DNA of 64,000 bases, from assembly GCF_963583255.1 (NCBI RefSeq), contig NC_084805.1, forward strand, positions 3,861,060-3,925,059. The letters run 5' to 3'. The stretch is from Pyrus communis. Its lineage: Eukaryota; Streptophyta; Magnoliopsida; Rosales; Rosaceae. A program made the translations under genes and the position numbers. Under the pieces are notes generated by a model. That model saw only the letters and a list, made by a program, of their open reading frames with translations. It made no database searches and was not told where the DNA came from. This document shows, in pieces, positions 1-11,931 of this stretch; position 1 is the first letter of the stretch; the number at the start of each line of letters is the position of its first letter.

Positions 1-722
1 TCGATCGTGCTCATTCACTACTTTCTTTGGCAACATCATCCATAACATAAAATTTCTACATCACAATCAATTAAAACTCTAGCAAATTGACCAAGAATGT
101 TTAATGTGCCCATGATCAAGTCCCAAAGATTCTGAGCATCTTGCAGCTCAATGTCTCATCTGTCCACATGTAAAACTTCCACTACTTTCCCGCCTACACT
201 TAAGGAGGGCAGGGTGTGACATTTTTATCCAAAATAGTCTTTAAGATTGACATAACTCTTTATTTTGATCTTTGAAATTTACTATTAGATTGTCCGCATC
301 GAATTATTTTTAGTCTTTACGTGAGAAATCTCCGTTAAATTAAGATTAAAACTTTTTACAAAAAAAAATAAAATAATTGATGGTAGATAATATCAAAACT
401 TTCGATATCAAGAACTAAAATAAGAGTTAAGAAATATCAGTACCCCTCGGCTGATAGCCGTCGTTGCTGACTCCACCCCGCATAAACAGATAAACTCATC
501 TTTCACATTTAAAACGCACAACCACCACCACCACATTCGATTCGATTGTTAAATTGTCAATTTGTCACAGTGACAGTATTGTCCTGTCGCTCCACTCTGA
601 ATTTGCTGCAGCTGTTATTATTAAGCACGCACGCGCGACTTCAAATCTTCTGCGATTATCTTCATATGATAAGATAGTAGAGCAGAAACTTGAAGCTTGA
701 GGGGAGAGGCGGCGATTTTCCA
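1..722. other. Upstream region of the copper-chaperone-like gene
   Basis: No gene is supported here. Positions 225-440 are AT-rich with short runs of A and resemble degraded inverted-repeat transposon sequence, but I could not find clear ends. The last ~250 bases hold the probable promoter and 5' leader of the gene that starts at 723. An upstream in-frame TTG at 690 was not used, because the plastid-targeting-like N-terminus begins naturally at the ATG at 723. Confidence 0.5.
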
Positions 723-3458
723 ATGGAGTCCACATTGTCCGCAGCGACGCCGACAACGGCAGCTCTCCTCGCCGTCTCCGAATCCCTCAACCGCCGACCG
801 GAAAGGAGGACCTTTCTCAGTCAACGCCTCCCGAGTCGTCTTCTTGCTCGCAGGCACCTCACTTCGGTTCACACCAACTACTACGGCTTTCAGGCCCCTA
901 AACATGATCCTTTCTCTTCCTCGTCTCTGAGGAGTCTCTGCGTCGTTGGCCCGCTCTTACGGCGCCGTTTAGAGTGCGTTGGTAGCGGCGCTGCTTCTTT
1001 TGCCTCCGGTGGTGGAAATGGTGGCTTTGGTGGAGAGAGTGGCGGCAGCGGCGGTGACGGCGAGGGAGGCTCCGGCGGCGGCGACGCCAAGTCCAAGGTT
1101 GCTGCTGCTGGAGGAGATGAGGTTTCGGCGCTCTCCACTGATGTCATTGTTCTCGATGTTGGAGTATGAATACACCATTACTAAAACCCCTCTCTCTTAC
1201 TCCCTCCCTCTCTCCCTCTCTCTCGCTCCTAGTCAATCTGATTGATTGGTGATTTGCTTGGACAGGGAATGACATGTGGAGGATGTGCAGCCAGTGTGAA
1301 GCGAATTCTAGAAAATCAAGTAAGTTTCATTTCATTTTCTACCTCAAATTTACATGTATTTCGTTTGCTATCAAGGTTTCAGGTAAGTTTAATACCACCT
1401 ATATATATGTGTGTATGTATATATGGCAGCCACAGGTATCGTCTGCGACTGTAAATCTCACAACAGAGACGGCAATTGTGTGTCCTGTGTCCGAAGCGAA
1501 GGCTACACCAAACTGGCAAAAGCAGTTAGGAGAGACACTTGCAAACCAATTGACCAGTTGTGGTTTCAAGTCTAACCTTCGTGGTAAGAATTTCACAATT
1601 GTTTCGCATTCAGTCTGTTACTTTTATTTATCGGTCTTATTAAACTGTGAATTCCATGGTTCTCAGTTAATGGAAAGTTGTATGTTTGGTTAATCCTTGT
1701 AATGGCTGGTCTTTTTTACTTTTCAAGGGCATTGCTTGTTCTTTGCTGTTTTTTCGGGATAACATTTGAAACTTGGCAATCAATGTTCATATTGATTTGG
1801 GACCTAAAGTTTGTGGATCATTTTCTTCAAGTGTGTTTTCGGTGTTACTTATACACGTATTAGGAAAAGTGTAATAGAACTGTGTTGCTTTAGAGTCCGT
1901 TTAGATTAACATTGCAAGAATCGGTGACAACTTAAACTTTTTTAGTTATTGAAAAACACCGAAGTGCTAATTTTTAATGCTAGACGTTCTTGAAATTCTT
2001 GATATATCAACAGGATGTTGATTAAGATTACCTTATATTGGCAGACATTCAGTGGTGATTGTTCTGATGTTGGCTTTCAGAGTTTTTTTAGCACATTAGT
2101 TGATTGCGTTGCGTATGAGGATATAGGCTGACATCATTAGATTGTTGAGTTGCAAAATTAGGCCAGATAGGAAGTGGAAACTGGATTCATCAGGGGTCCT
2201 CTTTTAAGAAATTTCAAATTTTCTGTCTAGGAAGTAACAAGCAATCACTTCCTGAGTTCCAGTCTGCTTAAGTGATTTGGAAATCGAATGATGCTACCAA
2301 GGTTCATATTTTGGCTTGGATCATAGTTCATGGGAGGGAAAAACTTGTGCTTTGGTACAAAGAAAATCACCATTTTGCCCGTCTCCTTGTTGGTTTATTT
2401 TGTGCAACAAGGAGGAAGTATTTGAAAATCATTTGTTTCCACATTGTCCATAGGCATTGAGACTGGTGATGGTTAGTTAGGGTGGGGAAGCAAGATTCCA
2501 TTAGGTTATTCCTCGTTCACCTTCAAATATTTTTTGTGAAAAGTCAAAAGAGTATGTTTTGGTGGTGGAAAAAAGGCAAGCATTTTGTGGAGTTGCACTG
2601 TGTTAGCTGTCTTTTGGGTAATTTGGTTGGCAAGAAATAGAAAAATCTTTGAGAACTATAGTGGGAATGTAAGGTTCTGAGCATCATTTTTGGCTTCTGT
2701 TTCTCCAGCTTTCAGTGATCTATCATTTTCTATAGTTTTATTAGATTGGGTAGGGTAGCTTTTCAAGTTGTAATGCAATGTGAGAGGGTACTTTTCTTTT
2801 GTTTTGAGGATTGAATCAGTTTGTTGGTGGACCTGTGGTCCACTATGTTCTTTTATTATGCTTTAGTTCTTTAATGAAATCTTGATTCTCAAAGAGAGAA
2901 GGTTGCAAAAAGAAAAAAACGAAGTCAGACATAAGAACATGAGAAGCATCGATCTTGCTTGAAAATGTTTCTTTTCTATCTCCGTTTGATTTCAAAGCCA
3001 CAACACTCTCTCTTTTCTTGGTACTCAAGCATGCTCCTTTTAAATCTAAAAATTGTGATGCCATGGAATTTACTATATCCTCTTGAGAAGTTGAGGATCA
3101 AAGTTCTTGGCAAACTTTGGGTTATTATTATAATTGCTTTTGAAGGTTGAAATCGTTTCAGCTGCCATCCATCCACAAAACAAGTTGGACAAAAACTAAG
3201 TGGGGTAGGTTTTGTGCTGCTTGAGAAATGATAATAGCACTCAGCAGTTTACTGGTTCAGCTGAATACAACAGACAATTATCTATTTTCTCCTTCGAGCG
3301 TTGTTTCTTTACTTCTGGTTGTCCAATTAGAACCCCATAACTTTAAAATAAGAGCATGTATATATATTCGCCTGCTTGGGGTTTCCAAATGATTTATGTG
3401 AAGCTTTCTGGGTTCAGTGGCAGGTCAGGGAGCTACGGAAGGAGATATATCACCATAG
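723..3458 (+). CDS. PCH1: Stand-alone plastid copper chaperone-like protein derived from PAA1/HMA6 (PCH1-like)
   Basis: Exons by splice sites and phase: 723-1163, 1266-1319, 1430-1583 and 3424-3458, giving about 227 aa. Residues 1-95 are Ser/Thr/Arg-rich and look like a chloroplast transit peptide. A Gly/Ser-rich linker follows (about 97-135), then one heavy-metal-associated (HMA) domain with the Cu(I)-binding motif MTCGGC at residues 149-154, followed by SVKRIL and VNLTTETAIV. Intron positions and sequence match the start of the plastid-envelope copper ATPase PAA1/HMA6. Exon 4 encodes only a short tail ending in DISP and then TAG. If intron 3 were retained, the protein would end at 1693 instead. 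No P-type ATPase core (TGE, CPC, DKTG, GDG motifs) follows before the next gene. Known: plants make a plastid copper chaperone, PCH1, either by alternative splicing of PAA1 or from a duplicated gene, and it delivers Cu(I) to PAA1. I infer that this is such a duplicate. The alternative is a truncated PAA1 pseudogene. Confidence 0.72.
2270..2770 (+). mobile_element. Decayed LINE 3' fragment in intron 3 of the chaperone gene
   Basis: The 2272-2460 frame reads like the zinc-binding (zf-RVT) region that follows the reverse transcriptase of plant L1-type LINEs, with a motif resembling VKVFAW..HGR (here VHILAWIIVHGR). Further on, at about 2600-2660, a stretch resembles the W..W..RN..IF motif of the LINE C-terminus. 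Stops and frame changes are frequent. Sense orientation to the host gene; ends not defined. Confidence 0.5.
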
Positions 3459-4517
3459 AAGTGCGAAAGATTTCTTGTCAGGCTGAACCATAATAGTTTA
3501 TGGTACTTCCTCAAACTGTTGGATTTAATTTCAGTGGCGTGTATAAGCGCATAATGTCTTACATCTCTCCGTTTTATCAGATGTAACAAAAGAGGATTGA
3601 AAATCATTGCTGATTCACAACTACTTGCTTCCTTAGTCTCAACCAGCAGCTCATTGTGGTGGATAAGTTTGCGGAGCATTTCTGTCATGGAGCACTCATT
3701 TGTTTTTGAGATTTTATATATGCTTTTGATGTAAGCATTCTTCCAAACCAAGAAATAAATTACTCCCTATTTGATTTGGCCTTGTATTTCTTATGCTTTG
3801 TTTCCGTTATTTGTTTTACTAGGTCGGAGTCAATTCAGATCTTATTTTCTTATCTATTCTAATTGTCCTACTAAAACAAATAACGGTTATAAGACAATTA
3901 AATTTCACGGGTAATACCCATAGCCATAAACACCCATTTAAATTTCACAGGCGATTAAATACCCATAACCGTTTATTTTGTCTAAACGGTTACTTGTATT
4001 TTAAATGGACAGGTAATTGCGGTTACCCATACCCGGGGTATTTTGCCCATTCCTAATCCTACCTCAAGAGGCAAAGTAAATTAGATAATGTGCACGTATA
4101 ATACAAGGAAAGTAGTTATACAACCCTAAAAGTTAGCTCACTACAAATTTATAACTAATGACACAAGTGAACAACTAAGAGGTATCTAGGGTTGGAGGGT
4201 CTTTCCAAGGGGAATGTTACCTTGATAAGTTTTGAGTAGCAATCCTACTTCACGTGGAAAGCAATTATTTGTGTTTTATAGCATTGATATATAATATGCA
4301 TAAAAACGTATATCAAAACAATTGAACAAATGCGAAATTGCTAGCAGGTTGAATTGTTCGGTATCATAACACAAATCACGCAAGTAACATTTTGGTAAAT
4401 AATACATCGTTGTTTAATACGCAAGTGGTAGTGAAAAGGAATCAAATAATTTAAAATTTTGAGAAACAAAGCATGAGGTGAGGAAAAGCATAGGTTATAG
4501 TAAAAACAAGAGAATAT
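3459..4517. other. Intergenic, no gene seen
   Basis: AT-rich sequence between the chaperone-like gene and KUP7. Positions 3870-4030 contain short direct and inverted copies of phrases around ACGGTTA and ATTTAAATTTCAC, suggesting a degraded inverted-repeat transposon. The small reading frames lack recognisable domains. Confidence 0.45.
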
Positions 4518-4649
4518 GCAAGTGATCTTCTACCACAGTGATAAAAAGAAGTGGTGCCCTTGCATCACGGCGTAAGTTCGAACTCTGTCCACTCCCTAAT
4601 TTGACATCTAATCTAACAAACCTATTGTTTGACCCAAAAAAAAAAAAAA
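4518..4649 (+). mobile_element. tRNA-derived SINE-like element with poly(A) tail
   Basis: A stretch with a B-box-like phrase (GTAAGTTCGAACTC at about 4571-4584) is followed about 60 bases later by an A tract (4636-4652). Imperfect flanking repeats of about 14 bases (4504-4517 and 4650-4663, 12 matching) could be target-site duplications. This is the structure of a plant SINE. The A box is weak. Confidence 0.5.
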
Positions 4650-4919
4650 AAACACGAGAGTATCAACAAAGAAGGCAGGTAATTAATTGATTCAGTTTCC
4701 TATGAATTAATGTATATACAAAGTTATATGAATGAATGGCAATCAATTTGAAGTGGAAGGATGTCGTTATATATCACATTCACATAACTTAGACATCGTA
4801 ATGCACACTTCCCAGATGCATAACCGCAAATAAGTAACAAAACTTCGGCCATGCGACATCCTCAAACGAGCGGTGGACCAAAATGCCAGCAATCGAATTC
4901 CAGAAGCTTGTGGTCACGG

Positions 4920-4970
4920 ACTGCAGCAACGAACAAGTCTTCAAACTGCAGCAACGAACAAGTCCTGAGC
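4920..4970 (+). repeat. 25-bp tandem duplication in the KUP7 3' flank
   Basis: The phrase ACTGCAGCAACGAACAAGTC occurs at 4920-4939 and again at 4945-4964, period 25. It lies about 100 bases past the KUP7 stop codon, within its probable 3' UTR on the minus strand. Confidence 0.85.
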
Positions 4971-5060
4971 CGCATGAAGAACCACTCAGAACACCAGCTG
5001 CCTGTCTTGCCTCCGGTGTAAAGGTTAAAATTGGCCTTATTTTGGTAGCAAAATCGGCCT

Positions 5061-8000
5061 TCATACCATATATGTCATCCCAACCTGCATTAGATGCGAA
5101 TGGGGCACACTCAAATTCGCAGTGCCCCTCCTGCAGTTCTTCCTCAAGAAAGCATAAAAGTAATTGATGATTAACTTCTTGATAAACCATGAATCTTTCC
5201 TGGCCCTAATATCCCCATGACCAAGAAGATAAACAACCCCTGATTCTTTGGCCTTTCGTATAAATGATAGTTCCCTATCCATACTCTGCTCAGAATCAAA
5301 AACCGTTGGATCTTCTGGAAGCACTGGCTTCACCTCTGATGTGCTTGCTTCTGATACAGGCTGCCTGCTCGTCTCCTTGTACTCAGCAAGAAAAGGAACA
5401 CCAAGTGAGTAAACACTTCCATTGGGGGCTATAAGAACCCTCGAGACAGAGGTCTCATCTTCTGAGTCTGTATCACCATCATCCCCATCACTCTCCAGTG
5501 ACCGCTGCTGAGCTTCCCTACGTATGAATTTCTCAAGGCTCTCAATTAGTAGCTGTTCAAATGTTTGGTGATTTTCTTTACGAACATCCTTATAGCCATA
5601 CCTGTTGAAGTCATAACGGCAGATACAGAAGGTAACTAGACATGAAGGAATGTAAAAGAAAACAAAGGAAAAAACACATCAACTGCGAACATGAGTGATT
5701 TCCGCTTCATTTGTTGTCAGGCCTACGGCAAAATAATACATCTTACTAAGCATAAATATATCCTATGACGGGTTTCACCATTTGGCATCCATGAAATACA
5801 TTATGGATCTAAACTTTGCACTAGATTATACAAAGAAATCACTCTACTCTACCAAATCAGAAGTGTTAAGCATGTTACCTGGCAATACAACGAAATATGT
5901 GGTAGTTTTTTGGACAGACGCGCCGAAAAAGGAACCTTTCACTTTGAGGCACTACAGGAACTGGAACATACTTTATACAAACAAATATGATCATTGAATG
6001 GATTGCAGGAAGTGTGGTCAGAAAATGGCCAAAGATTGCTGGTATTCCCTTCACCAGCTCATTGTAAAGCAAGCCAATGCCTGGAGCTCTGATTGTCCCA
6101 AGATTGCAACCCAATTCTCGCATCAGATCCATTGAAAGTTTTTGCTTGACTTCAGTTTCATACTTAAGCTTGCTTCCATAGTTCCAGATAAACATTATAA
6201 AAAACATAATTATGGCAAAGACCACAATAATCCAACTTCCATCTCCCACACTACACAAAACCGATGAGAAAAAGGTCAACTCCAACCCCAGGAAAATGAT
6301 TAAGAAACTCAGCACAATGATTATGTTTATCTGCCATATAAGAAGCATAACGATTGTTACTAAAATGGTCGTCATCATCATCACTCCTAGCTCAGCAATG
6401 CCTGTAGTAAAAGAGGATAGTTATAAAAAAAATAAAAAAACCGCATATAAATTGATTTATGTAAAACTAAAGTTCATCCACGGAGATACAAGAAGATGTA
6501 ACTGATGGTAACTGTTGAAATAATTCATGACAGTGCCTGCATGTTATTTTTCAAGTGGGTAATGCCAGATCAGTGGTTGATTTTGAGTTCGAACCAAAGA
6601 GATATTTGGAATGTCCTGTCAGGTAGATCTAACCTAAGAAAAATAAGCATTGTAATGAAGTCAAGAAACTATTCACCACATACAAGCATGTTTGAGAATT
6701 GCTTTTAAATGACTGTAACCGCTTTTAGAGAATATGTTTTTGGATTCCAAAGGCACTTGAAGTGCTTCCTGCAAGAAGCACCAGACCAGCTATGTGCTAC
6801 AAAGAGAAATCATTCAACAGCAAAGACTCCAAATATCTATTATGATCCTTAATCTTAGAGAACTTTAACCACAAAATTTTTATTACAATGCCAATTTGTA
6901 TATCTTTATATTTTTTTTATTTGTTATAAATTATAATTTTATTAATAAAAAGTGTGAACTAAGGAACTTGATAGATTTTGGAATACCTGTCTATGTTCTT
7001 GAACTTTAAAAATAAAGAAATTGCAACTGGAAAGAGGTTAGCTTTGGTGGCGATGGCTATAACAAAAACACAGCAGAAAAAATAGGATAACTATCTTATA
7101 AAAATACAACAACAAAGCCCTTTCCCACTAAGTGGGGTCGGCTATATGAATCCTAGAACACCATTGCACTCGGTTCCGTGTCACATCTTCTATTAGATCC
7201 AAGTACTCTAGGTCTTTTTTTAGAGTCTCTTCCAAAGTCTTCCTAGCTCTTCCTCTACCCCTTCAGCCCTGAACCTTTGTCCCATAATCACATCTTCTAA
7301 CCGGAGCGTCAGTAGGCCTTCGTTTCACATGTCCAAACCACCGTAATCGATTTTCTCTCATCTTTCCTTCAATTTTGGCTACTCCTACTTTACCTCGGAT
7401 ATCCTCATTCCTAATCTTATCCTTTCTCGTGTGCCCACACATCCAACAAGCATTCTCATCTTCCCTACACCCATTTTATGTATGTCTTGATGCTTCACTA
7501 CCCAACATTTTGTGCCATAAAGCATTGTCGGCCTTATTGCCAGCCTATAAAATTTTCCCTTGAGCTTCAGCGGTATACAACAGTCACACAACAAACCGGA
7601 TGCACTCTTCCACTTCATCCATCCAACTTGTATTCTGTGGTTGAGGTCTCCAGCCAACTCTTCGTTCTTTTGCAAAATACATCCTAGGTAGCGAAAAAGC
7701 GGTTGCTGTTTGGTACTTCCTGATCTCTAATCCTCACCCCTAACTCATTTGAGTCTCCGTTTGCAATGAACTTGCACTCCATATACTCTGTCTTTGACCG
7801 ACTTATTCGAAAACCTTTAGATTCCAACACTTCTCTCCAAAGGTTAAGTTTCGCATTTACTCACCCTTAACTCATTTGAGTCTTTGTTTGCAATGAACTT
7901 GCACTCCATATACTCTGTCTTTGACCGACTTAGGCGAAAACCTTTAGATTCCAACACTTCTCTCCAAAGGTTAAGTTTCGCATTTACTCCTTCCTGAGTT

Positions 8001-11000
8001 TCATCTATCAACACTATATCGTCTGCGAAAAGCATACACCAAGGAATATCATCTTGAATATGTCTCGTTAACTCATCCATTACCAATGCAAAAAAGTAAG
8101 GACTTAAAGATGAGCCTTGATGTAACCCTACAGTTATGGGGAAGCTTTCGGTTTGTCCTTCATGAGTTCTTACGGCAGTCCTTGCTCCATCATACATATC
8201 CTTTATAGCTTGGATATATGCTACTCCTACTCCTTTCTTCTCTAAAATCCTCTAAAGAATGTCCCTTGGGACCCTATCATATGCTTTTTCCAACCATGTG
8301 CAAATCCCTTTTCATATCTCCATATCTTTCATAACTATCTTATAAAAATACAAAAAGATAAAAACAGAGAGGAAACTATATAGTGTTGACATAAAATGAA
8401 TAAAAAGGGAGAAAAATTAAATTCTTTAAAATAACATAATTCCAACAAGGCATTTTGGTGCAACAGATGTTTTACAGAAACCAAAAGACAATTGATTGAT
8501 GAAGTTGTCTGGTAAACTGTGAACATTTGGTGAGTACTATTAGGGGAGGGGATCCCAAATTTTTTTATAGAGTTTGGTGAAAAGAAACCTGAACAGTTGT
8601 TTTTACGGAAAAGCTTACTCAGTATAGCTACAGGAAACCCAACTATAAAACCTAGAGTTTGTTAACAAACAAATAATAAAACTGAACAGATAACGAGACT
8701 ATATACTTTGAAACATGATGAGAATTACCATATGCATTTCCAATCTCATCAATGTTTGAAATAGTGCAGATAGCCACTAGGGAAACCACCAGCAGAAACC
8801 AATTTATGACAGGGATATAAATTTGCCCCATGAACTTCCGGGAGGTATGTATGATTTTTAGGCGAGGGAAACAACCAAGTGCCATTGATTGTTTTATGCA
8901 TGAAAAGGTGGCCGTTGTCATTGCACGACTAGCAATCAATGCAGCAACATTAGCAATGAACAACATAGGCCAGAAAACACCACCTGCAGACAATGAGAGT
9001 GATTTCTCCGTAATTAAATTTCCATCTATAACATATGCTTGCAAATTGAAAATTGCAAAGGGACTTAAAACGAATTAACGATATATCATATATCTAAGAA
9101 TTAGTGAAATAAGTATGACTATTGACACATTCGTAGAAAATCCTAACTGCATAATTTGCTTGAAAATCGATAAATGCACCAGTGAAGCTTACTTGGGATT
9201 GAAGAAAAGAAAGCTTGCTCAGCCCCATCTTGGTTCTCCATAAGGTAGGCGGCTTGACCCAAATAACCCAACATAAGGCAGGGCAAAACAAGAAAAACGA
9301 ATGTAAGCTGAAAAGAACAAATACCCAGTAAATTACAGTTCCAGTAATCAGAAGGTAAACACCACACATTCTGACACTTCGATGTATCATATAAACAAAA
9401 TGAATATTGTATAAAGACCAATTATTCTTCATTCTTTACCTGGACTGATCGTACAGAAAAATAGCAAAGATCCGCAAACATTGCCTCAGAACCTGATACA
9501 TACAAGTACATCAGTAAAGAAAAGGAAAATACGTAGGTTATAACCAATAATATAGGTTCCCAGTTCATATAATATCAAACAAAATTGAACCCCATTTACA
9601 TAAACATTAAACAGTTCTATCAATATTTCACCTCTTGTAAGTGACTGTTAGCATCCCATTTGTAATGGAATAATTCATGATTTAACATTTTCCAATAATA
9701 CAATACCTAAATTATGCAACCTCAGGTACACTCTAATCATGGTTTTTTTTTTTTTTTTTTTTTCTGTTTCTTTTTTTTTTAGAAGAAAACAGAAAATGCA
9801 AGCTAGGGATTAGTTAGCAGTTTCTTTCCATTTTAAAATCTTTTGTAAGCACACATTATTTCAATACGAAGGAACAGGACAATACAGAGGACAAGCCTAG
9901 CTAGAAGATGCTAGCTAAACAATTGAACAAAGACGGGAAAATACAAATATCCATGGCAGCAGACCAAAAAAAACACTAGTGTCCAGAAGAATTCAAGTCG
10001 TACAGTATAGGTCCATAGGAACCATCCCTAGATTCTGAAGATACCTATACCCAAGGATAGCATAACCTCACACAAAAATAGTCTTCTCCACAAGGTCAAA
10101 GCAATGGGACAAGGGTGCCCTTATTTCCAAAGTTGGCAGGAACTAAACTGCGGATTTCTTTGACTAAAAATGGCATGTGAAAACCATTGTTTCAGAAGAT
10201 ATACTACCTAATTATCAGCTTTACTAAATAAATCCAAAGACTTTCTAAGTTCTTCAAGCCTAACTCCAGTACATGTCTAGCTTCAATTGTGAGGGGAGCA
10301 ACCTAACCAGCCATATAAACCATGCTGCCACTAATTCCATAAATCCTTTTTTCTATAAACTGAATCCCTTATAGCTGAGCCTTTATACCTAGGCAATAGT
10401 TCAACCCCTTGTACATATTTCTGCATAAACTTGTCTTAAAGGACCTTTTTTACTGACTGGATTACATTGCCAGGGAATCAGACATGAAGATATTTTGTAT
10501 ACTTTTCGGAAGAAAAAATTTAATATTATAGAAATTCATTCCAGATGAAATCCAAGCACAAGCTAAAAGATGACAATACAATTCAATAAGAAAATGAAAA
10601 GTTAATTACAGAAAAGAGTGGAGCCAATTTAAAAATGGAATCAAGGTTGCAAAAATTTACAAAAAAGTAATGATAGCAACTCCCATGTACCCCCAAGGTC
10701 TTAAGTTTTTTTCCAGACTGATTACCTGTTGCGCATAAAAGACAACCCCCAAGAGAATACCAAGCCTTAGTTGAGTTTCTCTCGAAGAAATAATAGATGT
10801 GAACAGGATTGAATGCCTTTAAGACACTGCTGTCATATTTAACAAGGTTGTAAATCCCAATCCCACCAAGGGAACAAAACCATATGAATAAGGCAGGGCC
10901 TACAGCCAGTCCAACTTTACTTGTCCCAAATTTCTGTACACTGAATAAAATAACAAGAAAGGCAACCGAAATCATCACCACTTCATCTGCATACAAATAG

Positions 11001-11900
11001 AAAAGGGAGGTAAATTAAAGTACGCTTTAATTGAAACAGCATAACCAACTATCATATTTAGAACAAAGAAATCAAACGCAGATGCAAATGGGTCTTAGTT
11101 CACTGTCATGATTTTGGTTAGAGGAGATGGCTTGCAGAGTGTGGTGTTGTAGCATAGAACTTTAAATTTTGCAAATCTTCTAGTTCTTAATAAAATTAAA
11201 ATTGATGTTAGTAGAATTAACTTTTTAGTATGATGCACTCCAACAGAATCATGACAGCTAAGACCCATTTTTGATATGTGGTCCACAGGATAAACAATAC
11301 CTTGCTCAATTGCCTCGACTCCAACCTTTAGACCACCAACAGCTGATACTACTGCATTAAGAAAATAAAAAACAATCACAAAGTAAACAAAACATAAAAA
11401 ACTTTAGGCACACCCACTCTTCACGATTTAAAACAAGAACACTACATCTAAAACAGCTATGCAGCGTTACCACATTTCATCACATCAATAATGGGTTGAT
11501 AGTTGCAACTTGCAACAAGATAAAACAGAATAAGAATAGATGATGCAAATACCTGACATTGCTGGTGTAACAACCCCATCAGCTATCACCAAAGCAGTAC
11601 CAGCAAGCACTAACATCAGAAGAAGCTTTTTCAGAGTCAGTGAAGCCTCAAGCCTTTCCTTGATTTTTAAAGATCTTTCAAGTTCAGGAGATGGCACCTT
11701 TAGCCTGAAGCTCGACATCCGGGCATCTGACGGAAGCTGATTGGGAAGAAGACTGACCTTAGCATGTCGACAGATCAATGAATACAAAGCAAATGTACCA
11801 CCTGGAAAAGTTAAATTACCATGAAATAGAAAATATGCATTCAACTAAACATTGATGTTGTACTGCAATAACTGCATACATAATAGCTTTGCTTGTACTC

Positions 11901-11931
<31 letters not shown>

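Noticed and set aside
3425..3751. 108-codon minus-strand frame overlapping the last chaperone exon
   Set aside because: No domain, no matching exon structure, and it opposes the exon 4 splice site that continues the PAA1-like phase.
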